32,627 nt of DNA from Bacteroidota bacterium (GCA_029558435.1 JAKQEZ010000010.1:1-32627); one strand, 5' to 3'. Numbered from the stretch's first letter, positions 1-7,226 are shown. Program-made: numbers and translations. The notes: generated by a model not told the origin, from the letters alone.

Positions 1-303
1 TGATTGTAGAAAAATTTCAATCGGGTCTATTGTTGTTAAAGGAAATTCAAAGGTGTCTTTTCGTGTTTCATAACCTATATAACGAAATTCAATTACCTGT
101 TTTCCGTTCGGAATATTGGTTAAGGTTATCAGTCCGTCAATGTCTGCGGTTGCTCCTGTTGCTGTTCCTGATAAAATTGCTGTCGCACCGATTAACGGCT
201 CTTTTGTTTCGCTGTCTTTTATGACCGCTTTAAATGTATTCTGTCCGAATACGGTATTTATATGAAATGCTGCCATTAGCAGCAAAATGATTTTCAACTT
301 CAT
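1..303 (-). CDS. TonB-dependent receptor, N-terminal part (runs off left edge)
   Basis: An open minus-strand frame starts with ATG at 303 and stays open for 101 codons to the window edge. The protein begins with a signal peptide (MKLKIILLLMAAFHINTVFGQ). A carboxypeptidase-regulatory-like fold follows, with the typical phrases KDSETKEPLIGATAIL, IDGLITLTNIPNGK and FRYIGYETRKDTFEF. In Bacteroidota this domain precedes the plug and barrel of outer-membrane TonB-dependent receptors. The gene lies 86 bp downstream of a DUF6660-like gene on the same strand. In related genomes such pairs often accompany metal uptake or efflux genes, so a metal-linked receptor is possible, but that is inference. Plug and barrel are outside the window, so the substrate cannot be read. 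Confidence 0.8.
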   Translation of the reverse strand, partial: MKLKIILLLMAAFHINTVFGQNTFKAVIKDSETKEPLIGATAILSGTATGATADIDGLITLTNIPNGKQVIEFRYIGYETRKDTFEFPLTTIDPIEIFLQS

Positions 304-389
304 TGTCTGAATGATTATTAATGTTTGAAAAATAAGAATTGGCGGTGCGTAGCACCGCAATTTGTTATTGTGCCGAAGGCACTGAAACA
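304..389 (-). repeat. Two adjacent GC-rich hairpins between the DUF6660-like gene and the receptor
   Basis: Two short perfect inverted repeats sit in the 86-bp gap: GTGCC/GGCAC at 370-374 and 378-382 with a 3-nt loop, and GCGGTGC/GCACCGC at 342-348 and 352-358 with a 3-nt loop. In the minus-strand transcript the second is followed by AATTCTTATTTTTC. They could be an attenuator, a processing site or an mRNA stabiliser that sets unequal expression of the two genes. Confidence 0.5.
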
Positions 390-695
390 TTAACTAATCT
401 TAGGCGGTTGCCAAATGAAAGAGCAAAAGTCAGACGTAGTATTGTCCTTGTATATGGAAACTTTTTTATCTGAATAGGTAAGGACAGAGTTTAAAGAGAA
501 GTTTGCTATCGGGAAAGTAAATCCTAAACAGGTATGGCAATTCATAAAAGGCGAACAACAATCGCCACAATCTTTATCTTGGTTGTCTTGGGATTGTTCA
601 GTTGTTTGCTCCTGAAAACATTTGTCCTCCAATAAACTTGGTGCTGCTGTCAGCAACAAAACATAAATGGCTAATATGAAAGATAAATATTTCAC
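390..695 (-). CDS. Small Cys-rich exported protein, DUF6660-like
   Basis: This 101-aa protein starts with GTG at 693-695; no ATG lies before the signal peptide (KYLSFILAIYVLLLTAAPS). The mature part is short, acidic and rich in Gln and Asp. It carries a Cys/His cluster: C26, C43, C46, C47, C53, H54 and C56, including the stretch DCGDCCSPFMNCHTC. Length, signal peptide and cluster match the DUF6660 family of Bacteroidota, which is commonly found just before TonB-dependent receptors and heavy-metal efflux genes. A periplasmic metal-binding role is plausible but unproven. A TAnnTTTG box lies only 5 bp upstream of the start, so the transcript would have almost no leader. The partial receptor follows on the same strand. 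Confidence 0.75.
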   Translation of the reverse strand: MKYLSFILAIYVLLLTAAPSLLEDKCFQEQTTEQSQDNQDKDCGDCCSPFMNCHTCLGFTFPIANFSLNSVLTYSDKKVSIYKDNTTSDFCSFIWQPPKIS

Positions 696-699
696 GGTG

Positions 700-733
700 C
701 AAAGTTAATAAAAATCATTTTTCTATCGTCCAA
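700..733 (-). promoter_or_regulatory. Bacteroidota-type promoter for the DUF6660-like gene
   Basis: TAACTTTG (minus strand, 700-707) matches the -7 consensus TAnnTTTG. A TTG lies 23 bp further upstream (731-733), at the long end of the accepted spacing. The box is within 5 bp of the GTG start. Confidence 0.5.
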
Positions 734-1053
734 TCATCGTTGTCATTTTCTTCAACATTAATTTTACTGATTACAGCGTTTGCCCCTGAGTCTGTGTAAG
801 TTCCATATCCATTAACAAATACACCTTTCGCTCCGTCTTTTCGGTTTCTCATTGCGTATAAAATGGCTTCATCGTCCAAGTCGTTTTGTCCGGTAAAACG
901 ATATATTTTATCAATAACGATGTCGTTCAAATCAACCTTTTCGCCTCCTTTTTTGTATGAGATGTTTTCTTCTAACAGGTTAAAGTCTTCTGTGTAACCT
1001 CGTTGTCTTAATATTTCAATTACTTCTGATAATGTTTTCTCTGTTGATAGCAT
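715..1053 (-). CDS. Small conserved protein of the family labelled phosphoribosylpyrophosphate synthetase
   Basis: A 112-aa soluble protein with no signal peptide or membrane segment. Its pattern (SEVIEILRQRGYTEDFNL, then KIYRFTGQNDLDDEAILYAM, then GVFVNGYGTYTDSGA) fits a small Bacteroidota family usually named phosphoribosylpyrophosphate synthetase in databases. At a third of the length of a real PRPP synthetase, and lacking any PRPP-binding loop, it should not be read as that enzyme; its function is unknown. The start is ATG at 1053. A TAACTTTG -7 box lies at 1084-1091. It sits 19 bp before the DUF6660-like gene, which has its own -7 box. Confidence 0.7.
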   Translation of the reverse strand: MLSTEKTLSEVIEILRQRGYTEDFNLLEENISYKKGGEKVDLNDIVIDKIYRFTGQNDLDDEAILYAMRNRKDGAKGVFVNGYGTYTDSGANAVISKINVEENDNDDWTIEK

Positions 1054-1083
1054 AGTGTTCTCTTTATAGATGTTTTATAAATG

Positions 1084-1091
1084 CAAAGTTA
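1084..1091 (-). promoter_or_regulatory. TAnnTTTG -7 box for the 112-aa small protein
   Basis: TAACTTTG on the minus strand, 30 bp before the ATG at 1053. No clear TTG element was found at the expected distance upstream, so this rests on the -7 box alone. Confidence 0.4.
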
Positions 1092-1253
1092 AAAAAGCGT
1101 TGGGAAAAATGGCTCTTTGGCTTTTGCCGAAGCGTAGGTTTTTGTGTGTCGGGGCAAAAGCCAATGTGCCATTGTGCTGTGGCAAAAAAATGAATAAAAA
1201 ATGTGCGGTGGGGAAAGAATAAATTTTTAAAAGCGTTGGCGTGTGTAGGGAAA

Positions 1254-1312
1254 ATTGCGAATAAAATCTTTTTGCATAAATTCTGAAAGAATGCAAAAAG
1301 TTTTATCGCAAT
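1254..1312. repeat. Long hairpin, about 22-bp arms
   Basis: ATTGCGAATAAAATCTTTTT (continuing to 1277) pairs with 1291-1312. The arms match except for a few bulged bases in the left arm, and the loop is 13 nt. It could be a terminator-like structure or one end of a miniature mobile element. No gene that ends nearby would need it. Confidence 0.5.
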
Positions 1313-1337
1313 GTGCGTGAGCCGTGCGGCTATTTAC

Positions 1338-1574
1338 ACATAACGTCTAATTATAGGACAAATAAGGCGAAGCCGATTCATGAGAGCCATTGAAAACAGA
1401 CAACACTTGAATAAAATGACCGCTGAAAAAAGTGTGTGGGATTTCGTGGGACTTTCTATTTAGGCGAAGCCCGTAGCAAAGCGCAGACATAATATTACAT
1501 TATAGGAAAAAACCTCCGTGTGCTGGCAAATTGAGCCAAAGCCGTTTTGTCCTATAATTAATATTATGTTAAAT
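1338..1574. repeat. Nested inverted-repeat element, attC-like or MITE-like
   Basis: An outer perfect 14-bp inverted repeat (TAATTATAGGACAA at 1348-1361, complement at 1547-1560) encloses about 185 bp. An inner imperfect repeat pairs ACATAATATTA...TTATAGGA (1487-1507) with 1550-1569, differing by one extra C. Both left arms begin with ACATAA. The right edge reads GTTAAAT, which fits the integron attC end pattern GTTRRRY; the left edge ACATAAC is one mismatch from RYYYAAC. At about 237 bp the outer structure is longer than typical attC sites; the inner one (about 88 bp) is in range. No integrase or transposase is in the window. Confidence 0.5.
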
Positions 1575-1577
1575 AGA

Positions 1578-1606
1578 ATATTAAAAAGATAACTCAAAGC
1601 TATCTT
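1578..1606 (-). terminator. Intrinsic terminator of the PLP decarboxylase gene
   Basis: A 9-bp stem (AAGATAACT at 1586-1594 with AGCTATCTT at 1598-1606, one G-T wobble, 3-nt loop) is followed in the minus-strand transcript by a short T run. It lies 11 bp past the stop codon of the gene at 1618-2847. Confidence 0.6.
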
Positions 1607-1617
1607 CTTTTAGATTT

Positions 1618-2847
1618 TTACAAATCTAATTGCAATTGTTTTAAATCAATCAAGAATCTGTCGATTACAGGTTTTTCTACGTGCATCATGGTTACAATCT
1701 TCCACCATTTTGGATTGTTGAAATCATCAGCTACTAAATGGTATTTGTGAGCTAATTCTCTTGAAATGTATTTTGATTTAATGGTAACAATATTCATCGC
1801 TGGATGTCTGTAATATTCAATTTTCATTTCATCCAAAGTATCACAAATGCTGTCTGTTCGATCAATCAATTTTTCCATCATGTATTTCCAACCTTCTGAT
1901 CCATGCGTCATTAAAATCATCCAAACTGCAACAGCATTGGCACCAGAGCGACTTCCACACAATGTAAAATCAGTTCCTTGAACATAAGCTGCTTCTTGTG
2001 TTTGAGCATATTCCATTAAACCTTTTCTACACAAGAAAATTCCGGTACCATACGGCGCTTGTAACATCTTGTGCCCATCAATTGTAATGGAGCTAACTTC
2101 CTTATTTTTAAACGATAAATCGCTGGCATCGCTTGTAAATGGATAAATAAATCCTCCAAAAGCAGCATCCACGTGCACAAAATAGTCGCTAATGTGTTGT
2201 TTTACCACTTCTAAAATACCTTCGGGTAAATCTACACTTCCAAACATGGTTGTTCCCATCGATAAATGGATAATCAAATACTTGATGCCATTTTCTTTGG
2301 CTTGGGTTAATTTAAGTGCTAAATCTTCCAAATCCCACAATTTATTGTCTAAAACAGCTACTTCTATTGGTTTAATTCCCAACAAATTGCATCCTTTGTA
2401 AACAGAATAATGAGCATCGCTTGAAAACAACACACCTATTTCATCAGATTTTGCCTTTTTTTCTGATTTGAAATAATTTCTATAAATCCATTGCGCTTGA
2501 ATGTTTGCTTCTGTTCCGCCCGAAGCAACATATCCATCACATCCATTTTTCTCAGCTCCAAAAATTTCTTCAGCACAAATACGAATTAAATCAATCTCCA
2601 ATTCATGCGTTCCGCGGAAGTACTCCTCCCCTTCTGAATTGGTGTGGCAACCAATGTGATTAGGATTATTGATTAATACGGAAAGAAATGCCGCATCTTT
2701 TAAAAATGGTGCATTGAAATAAAATTGCTCTTGATCCAAATACGTGGCTGGTAGGCCCAATATATTTTCTTTGTAATTGATATTTTTCTCCAACGCTTCA
2801 AAAACACGTTGTTTCACCTCTCTGATTGGTAATTTTTGCCAGTACAT
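1618..2847 (-). CDS. PLP-dependent group II amino-acid decarboxylase
   Basis: This 409-aa protein has the full set of group II decarboxylase marks: VASGGTEAN (107-114), which holds the cofactor phosphate; H146 of DAHYS, expected to stack on the PLP ring; HVDAAFGGF (225-233) with the Asp that pairs with the pyridine nitrogen; and the Schiff-base lysine K260 in IDGHKM. It has no signal peptide and should be cytosolic. The substrate (glutamate, histidine, tyrosine or another amino acid) cannot be assigned from the motifs. The length is close to short bacterial histidine and glutamate-type enzymes and lacks the long N-terminal extension of eukaryotic forms. It is divergent from glutamate dehydrogenase, sharing the 283-bp gap. 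A TATTTTTG box lies at 2874-2881. Confidence 0.85.
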   Translation of the reverse strand: MYWQKLPIREVKQRVFEALEKNINYKENILGLPATYLDQEQFYFNAPFLKDAAFLSVLINNPNHIGCHTNSEGEEYFRGTHELEIDLIRICAEEIFGAEKNGCDGYVASGGTEANIQAQWIYRNYFKSEKKAKSDEIGVLFSSDAHYSVYKGCNLLGIKPIEVAVLDNKLWDLEDLALKLTQAKENGIKYLIIHLSMGTTMFGSVDLPEGILEVVKQHISDYFVHVDAAFGGFIYPFTSDASDLSFKNKEVSSITIDGHKMLQAPYGTGIFLCRKGLMEYAQTQEAAYVQGTDFTLCGSRSGANAVAVWMILMTHGSEGWKYMMEKLIDRTDSICDTLDEMKIEYYRHPAMNIVTIKSKYISRELAHKYHLVADDFNNPKWWKIVTMMHVEKPVIDRFLIDLKQLQLDL

Positions 2848-2873
2848 TTTGTTCTTTTTTCTAATTTGCGGTG

Positions 2874-2881
2874 CAAAAATA
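2874..2881 (-). promoter_or_regulatory. TAnnTTTG -7 box for the decarboxylase gene
   Basis: TATTTTTG on the minus strand, 26 bp upstream of the ATG at 2847. No good -33 TTG at the usual spacing. Confidence 0.4.
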
Positions 2882-3072
2882 CAGCTATTTTAATGGATAA
2901 TCTAAAAATTAGTCGAAAAGAATAAATAAACCATTAAATAGTATCAATTTCAATATCCTCATAAACCTAAAAAAATAAGATAATTTTAACTTGTTCAAGT
3001 GTATTTGAGGCAAAAATTATTTATAAAACTGATAATCAAGTTGTTATATTAGTTAAAATTTTAATGAAAAAA

Positions 3073-3102
3073 TTGAAATATTTCTAAATATTGCTACATT
3101 TG
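3073..3102 (+). promoter_or_regulatory. Bacteroidota promoter of the glutamate dehydrogenase gene
   Basis: TTG (3073-3075), 19-bp spacer, TACATTTG (3095-3102): a full match to the TTG-N17-23-TAnnTTTG pattern, 28 bp upstream of the ATG at 3131. Confidence 0.7.
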
Positions 3103-3130
3103 CGATTGTAAATTTATAATTAAATAAATC

Positions 3131-4399
3131 ATGTCAACACAAAATAAAGAACAAGCACACGATTCAATGTTTGAGGCAGTTTTAGCACGTTTAGATGTAG
3201 CAGCAAAATTGATGAATTTATCTGATGACGTAACTACTATTTTAAGAAGTCCACAAAAACAAGTACAAGTTAGTTTGCCAATTGTTATGGACAATGGCAA
3301 AGTTCAAGTATTTGATGGTTATCGTGTTGTTCACTCTACAATATTAGGTCCAAGTAAAGGCGGAATTCGTTTTGCGATGGATGTAAACCAAGATGAAGTG
3401 ATGGCATTGAGTGCATGGATGAGTTTTAAATGTGCCGTTGCTAACTTACCTTATGGTGGTGCAAAAGGTGGAATTAAATGTGACCCTCGTTCAATGAGTG
3501 TTGGTGAATTGGAAAGATTATCGCGTGCGTATGCAAAAAGCATGAAAGATGTATTTGGTGTAAATAAAGACATTCCAGCTCCAGATATGGGTACAGGTGG
3601 CCGAGAAATGGCTTGGATGTTGGATGAATTCAATAAAGTAACAGGTGAAGATTCGCCAGGTGTTATCACAGGAAAACCAATTGTAATTGGAGGTTCTTTA
3701 GGACGTGAAGCTGCAACTGGTCGTGGTGTAATGGTGAACACATTGGCTGCTTTGAAGAAAATGAATATTGATCCAACTACAGTTTCTTGTGCAGTTCAAG
3801 GATTTGGAAATGTTGGTTCTAACGCAGCTATTTTATTGGCAGAAAAAGGATTGAAAATTGTTGCAATTGGTGACCACACAGCAACTTTCTACAACGAAAA
3901 TGGTATTGATATCAATGCAGCTGTTGAATATGCTGCTAAAAACGACCGAGTGTTGAAAGGATTTACAGGTGGAACTGAAATTGCTCCAAATGACTTGTTG
4001 ACATGCAAATGTGACGTATTGGTTCCTGCTGCATTGCAAAACGTAATTACAGAAGATATTGCTAAAAACATTCAAGCAAAATTGATTGTTGAAGGTGCAA
4101 ACGGACCAACAACACCAGAAGCCGATCCAATATTAAATGAAAGAAACATTATAGTTGTTCCAGATATTTTGGCAAACAGTGGTGGTGTAACTGTTTCTTA
4201 CTTTGAATGGGTGCAAAATAAAGCTGGTTATTACTGGTCAGAAAAAGAAGTAAATGAAAAACATGACGAGAAAATGGAAATTGCATTTGCTCATGTTTGG
4301 AATAATGCTGAAGGTTACAAAACATCTATGAGAATTGCAGCTTACATCACAGCATTGCAAAAAATTGATCAAGGAATTCGATTGAAAGGAAATTATTAA
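3131..4399 (+). CDS. gdhA: Glutamate dehydrogenase (Glu/Leu/Phe/Val dehydrogenase family)
   Basis: This 422-aa protein has the usual length of the hexameric GudB/RocG-type glutamate dehydrogenases. The substrate domain comes first, with GPSKGGIR (73-80) and the catalytic-lysine motif LPYGGAKGGI (106-115, K112). DIPAPDMGT (148-155) carries the catalytic aspartate, and the Rossmann fold has GFGNVG (224-229). LPYGGAKGGI is the glutamate form; leucine dehydrogenases have GGGKAV here and are about 60 residues shorter. The enzyme interconverts glutamate with 2-oxoglutarate and ammonia. NAD versus NADP preference cannot be decided by eye. The gene is monocistronic, with its own promoter and a strong terminator. 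Confidence 0.93.
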   Translation: MSTQNKEQAHDSMFEAVLARLDVAAKLMNLSDDVTTILRSPQKQVQVSLPIVMDNGKVQVFDGYRVVHSTILGPSKGGIRFAMDVNQDEVMALSAWMSFKCAVANLPYGGAKGGIKCDPRSMSVGELERLSRAYAKSMKDVFGVNKDIPAPDMGTGGREMAWMLDEFNKVTGEDSPGVITGKPIVIGGSLGREAATGRGVMVNTLAALKKMNIDPTTVSCAVQGFGNVGSNAAILLAEKGLKIVAIGDHTATFYNENGIDINAAVEYAAKNDRVLKGFTGGTEIAPNDLLTCKCDVLVPAALQNVITEDIAKNIQAKLIVEGANGPTTPEADPILNERNIIVVPDILANSGGVTVSYFEWVQNKAGYYWSEKEVNEKHDEKMEIAFAHVWNNAEGYKTSMRIAAYITALQKIDQGIRLKGNY

Positions 4400-4415
4400 T
4401 TCCATTGAATAAAAG

Positions 4416-4448
4416 AAATAGGTTGTCAGTTTTGGCAACCTATTTTTG
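4416..4448 (+). terminator. Intrinsic terminator of gdhA
   Basis: The 10-bp perfect stem AAATAGGTTG/CAACCTATTT (4416-4425 and 4436-4445), 10-nt loop, then a T-rich tail starting 17 bp after the gdhA stop. Confidence 0.8.
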
Positions 4449-4462
4449 TTTTAATAGATTTG
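4431..4462 (+). promoter_or_regulatory. Promoter of mnmH-selD overlapping the gdhA terminator
   Basis: TTTG (4431-4434), 20-bp spacer and TAGATTTG (4455-4462) match the Bacteroidota promoter pattern, and the box ends 4 bp before the mnmH ATG. The -33 element lies in the loop of the upstream terminator. A second TAnnTTTG-like box (TATTTTTG, 4441-4448) overlaps the stem. Confidence 0.55.
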
Positions 4463-4466
4463 CAAC

Positions 4467-5519
4467 ATGGCAATACAAGCACTACCAATTGAAGAATTTA
4501 TTGAGTTATCAAATAATAATTTGGTGATTGATGTGCGCAGTCCGTCGGAATTCAATTACGCCCATTTTCCGCAAGCATACTCAATTCCGCTTTTTGATGA
4601 TGAGCAACGTAAAGTTGTGGGTACTGCTTACAAACAAATTAGTCGACAAGAAGCCATAAAAATTGGTTTGGATTACTTTGGAATTAAAATGCGAAGTGTT
4701 GTGGAACAAGTTGAACAATTGGTACAAGCTTCCAACGCATCGTGTGTTTTAGTGCATTGCTGGCGTGGTGGTATGCGAAGTCAAGCGGTTGCGTGGTTGT
4801 TGGATTTATATGGTTTTAAAGTTTTTACACTCAAAGGAGGTTACAAAGCGTATCGAAATTGGGTACTGCAACAATTTCAAAACAAACACAAATTGTTAAT
4901 TCTCAGTGGGTTTACAGGTTCTGGAAAAACGGAAATTTTACATGAGTTATCTAATTTGGGACATCCAACCATTGATTTAGAACACCTTTCACAGCACAAA
5001 GGTTCTGCTTTTGGAGCATTGGGAATGCCTGCACAACCTAGCAATGAGCAGTTTGAAAATTTAATTGCCCTACATCTGCATCAATTTAAAAATAGTACTC
5101 TGCCTATTGTTTTAGAAAGCGAAAATCCACGAATTGGCAACGTTTTAATTCCACGTCATTTTTTTGAGCAAATGAAAAATGCTCCTTGTTTGCGTATTGT
5201 TGTGCCTGTTGACAAGCGATTGGAGAAAATTGTAAGTGATTATGGACAATTTGAAACCGAAGATTTAAAAGCGTCTGTTCAACGAATTTCAAAACGATTG
5301 GGTGGATTGGAAACCAAACGTGTGTTGAATTTCCTGGATGAAAACAACATTCAAGCAGCATTTGAGTTACTGATTGCTTATTATGATCGCAATTATTTGT
5401 TGCACACCCCTTTTCAGCAACCTTTTGGTGAGTTGGAGTTACAGACAACCAATGCGCACACCAATGCTCAAATTATTTCTGATTTTTTAAACCGTTCAAC
5501 ATGTGTGAAAACGAAATAA
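4467..5519 (+). CDS. mnmH: tRNA 2-selenouridine synthase
   Basis: This 350-aa protein (also called SelU or YbbB) replaces sulfur of 2-thiouridine at wobble position 34 of Lys, Glu and Gln tRNAs with selenium from selenophosphate. An N-terminal rhodanese domain starts with IDVRSPSEF (21-29) and carries the catalytic Cys98 in HCWRGGMRS. A P-loop domain follows with GFTGSGKT (148-155). Both domains are intact and the length is as expected for the family. The 3' end overlaps selD by 19 bp, which implies translational coupling; the overlap links the enzyme directly to its selenium donor. The promoter overlaps the preceding terminator. Confidence 0.93.
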   Translation: MAIQALPIEEFIELSNNNLVIDVRSPSEFNYAHFPQAYSIPLFDDEQRKVVGTAYKQISRQEAIKIGLDYFGIKMRSVVEQVEQLVQASNASCVLVHCWRGGMRSQAVAWLLDLYGFKVFTLKGGYKAYRNWVLQQFQNKHKLLILSGFTGSGKTEILHELSNLGHPTIDLEHLSQHKGSAFGALGMPAQPSNEQFENLIALHLHQFKNSTLPIVLESENPRIGNVLIPRHFFEQMKNAPCLRIVVPVDKRLEKIVSDYGQFETEDLKASVQRISKRLGGLETKRVLNFLDENNIQAAFELLIAYYDRNYLLHTPFQQPFGELELQTTNAHTNAQIISDFLNRSTCVKTK

Positions 5520-6559
5520 AATTAACCAAATATGCTCACGGAGCTGGTTGTGGTTGCAAAATTGCACCTCAAGTATTGAATGAAATACTAAAAGAAAACA
5601 CATCATTATCAGTTAGTTGCGATAAGCTATTGGTAGGCAATAGCTCAAAAGACGATGCGGCTGTGTATCAGTTAAACGAAACAGAAGCGTTGATTTCAAC
5701 TACCGATTTTTTTACTCCAATTGTGGATGATCCTTTTATTTTCGGGCAAGTTGCAGCAGCTAATGCCATTAGTGATGTGTATGCAATGGGGGGCACTCCT
5801 CTATTTGCATTGGCTATTTTAGGTTGGCCAATAGATAAATTGCCTACTGCTGTTGCCAACAAAGTGATGGAAGGTGCAAAAAGCATTTGTAAAGAAGCTA
5901 ATATTCCTTTGGCTGGGGGGCACAGTATTGATAGTCCAGAACCTATTTTTGGGTTATCTGTCAACGGGTTGGTGGCTTTAAAAAATTTAAAACAAAACAA
6001 TACAGGGCAAATTGGCGATGTATTGCTTCTTACAAAACCATTGGGAGTTGGCGTTTTGGCTACTGCCACAAAAAGAGAACAGATTTCGGCTACGGATTTA
6101 GAATTGTTACACAAAACCATCACGCAACTCAATAAAATTGGGCAAAAAATTGGACAAATTGAAGGAGTGCATGCGTTGACAGACATTACAGGATTTGGGT
6201 TGACAGGTCATTTAATTGAAATGTGCGAAGGAGCTCAACTATCTGCAACAATTGAATATGCAACGCTCCCAAAAATTGAAGGATTGTCGACATATTTATC
6301 TAAAAACACCATTCCAGACGCAACCTATCGCAATTGGAAAGCATATAGCGACAAAATTAAAATCAATAACCCTGCAATTGGGTTGGAAGCATTTCAACTA
6401 CTACCCGACCCACAAACCAATGGTGGATTGCTGATTGCTGTTGCCCCAGAGAGTTTAAGTGAGTTGCAACAATTGCTTGTGCAAGAAGGGTATGCAGATT
6501 TCATTCAGCCAATTGGTCGATTTACGGAGAAAAAGGAATTTTGCATTACTGTTGAATAA
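5501..6559 (+). CDS. selD: Selenide, water dikinase (selenophosphate synthetase)
   Basis: This 352-aa protein makes selenophosphate from selenide and ATP. The N-terminus has HGAGCGCK (13-20): Cys17 sits where some orthologs have selenocysteine, followed by Cys19 and Lys20 of the active site. Downstream, STTDFFTPIVDDPF and the GG of AGGHSID are typical metal- and ATP-binding segments of the PurM-like fold, as is the C-terminal NGGLLIAV. There is no in-frame TGA, so translation needs no Sec machinery. It overlaps mnmH and no selA, selB or selC is in this window. The simplest reading is selenium use for tRNA modification. Confidence 0.94.
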   Translation: MCENEIKLTKYAHGAGCGCKIAPQVLNEILKENTSLSVSCDKLLVGNSSKDDAAVYQLNETEALISTTDFFTPIVDDPFIFGQVAAANAISDVYAMGGTPLFALAILGWPIDKLPTAVANKVMEGAKSICKEANIPLAGGHSIDSPEPIFGLSVNGLVALKNLKQNNTGQIGDVLLLTKPLGVGVLATATKREQISATDLELLHKTITQLNKIGQKIGQIEGVHALTDITGFGLTGHLIEMCEGAQLSATIEYATLPKIEGLSTYLSKNTIPDATYRNWKAYSDKIKINNPAIGLEAFQLLPDPQTNGGLLIAVAPESLSELQQLLVQEGYADFIQPIGRFTEKKEFCITVE

Positions 6560-6575
6560 AATTAAAGCATCAAAA

Positions 6576-6605
6576 AAGGGCAACATTCATAAGAACATTG
6601 CCCTT
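6576..6605 (-). terminator. Terminator between selD and the YceI gene
   Basis: Stem AAGGGCAA/TTGCCCTT (6576-6583 and 6598-6605), 14-nt loop. The minus-strand side is followed by six T residues, so it mainly ends the YceI transcript. It can also serve selD, although the T tail is poor on the plus side. Confidence 0.75.
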
Positions 6606-6627
6606 CATTAACATTAAACTTAAACAA

Positions 6628-7203
6628 TTATTTTCCAGCTTCTACGGGGAATTCTAAGTTGGATACAATTTGAATTGTTTCACCAACTACAGCGTTGTTG
6701 AAATTTGCTCCAACATTAAAATCTTTTCTGTTCAACGAACCTTTAACTGTAAAACCATGTGTTTTAACTTTGTTCATTGGGTTGGTTACCAAACCGTTGT
6801 AAATCACCGTTAAACTCACTTTTTTAGTTACTCCGTGCATGGTTAAATCACCTTCCATTTTGTATTTGTTCCCAAATTCTTTTGTTACAGAAGTAGAAAC
6901 AAATTTCATTTCTGGGTATTTTTCCGCATCAAAGAAATCAGCAGAACGCAAGTGGTTATCACGAGGCTCAACACCTGTATTGATGGTTGCAACTTTGGCA
7001 GTTAATGTAAATTTAGCATCCGATAAATCTTCTTTGGTAAACGTAACTGTTGATTTGAAATCAGAAAAATGTCCGCTAATGTTTGAAACCATTAAGTGAG
7101 GAACTTCAAATCCTAATCTTGAATGGAATGCATCGTTAGTTAATGTTTGAGCTGAAACAAACGTTGAAACAGCTACAAATAAAGATAAAATTACTTTTTT
7201 CAT
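6628..7203 (-). CDS. YceI-family periplasmic protein
   Basis: This 191-aa protein has a signal peptide (MKKVILSLFVAVSTFVSAQ) and the YceI lipocalin-like fold. Recognisable segments include the N-terminal DAFHSRLGFEVPHLMVSNISG, FSDFKSTVTF, the NHLRSADFFDAEKYPEMKF block, and DLTMHGVTKKVSLTV. Family members bind isoprenoid-type or other lipids in a barrel; the ligand here is unknown. It is transcribed alone from a good promoter (7227-7256) and ends at a strong terminator shared with selD. Confidence 0.9.
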   Translation of the reverse strand: MKKVILSLFVAVSTFVSAQTLTNDAFHSRLGFEVPHLMVSNISGHFSDFKSTVTFTKEDLSDAKFTLTAKVATINTGVEPRDNHLRSADFFDAEKYPEMKFVSTSVTKEFGNKYKMEGDLTMHGVTKKVSLTVIYNGLVTNPMNKVKTHGFTVKGSLNRKDFNVGANFNNAVVGETIQIVSNLEFPVEAGK

Positions 7204-7226
7204 GGTATGATGTTTTTTAATTTCTA

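Larger units (their letters stand above)
1054..1617. other. Gene-free accessory stretch with stacked inverted repeats
   Basis: No convincing coding sequence is present. A 73-codon minus-strand frame (1075-1296) has no protein-like composition and overlaps the promoter box. The stretch is richer in GC and in GCGAAGCC-type micro-palindromes than the flanking genes (1364-1374, 1462-1472). It contains the two inverted-repeat structures listed separately and the terminator of the decarboxylase gene. Confidence 0.6.

Noticed and set aside
30..224. Plus-strand frame of 64 codons at the left edge
   Set aside because: It lies opposite the clear N-terminus of a TonB-dependent receptor with signal peptide and regulatory domain on the minus strand. 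Its composition is Leu/Arg-rich and not protein-like.
715..1053. Real phosphoribosylpyrophosphate synthetase
   Set aside because: The family label is common in databases, but the protein is 112 aa and lacks the PRPP and ATP-binding motifs of the enzyme.
1075..1296. Minus-strand 73-codon frame in the gene-free stretch
   Set aside because: It overlaps a promoter box and a hairpin arm, has no domain pattern, and its composition (His, Phe, Leu) looks random.
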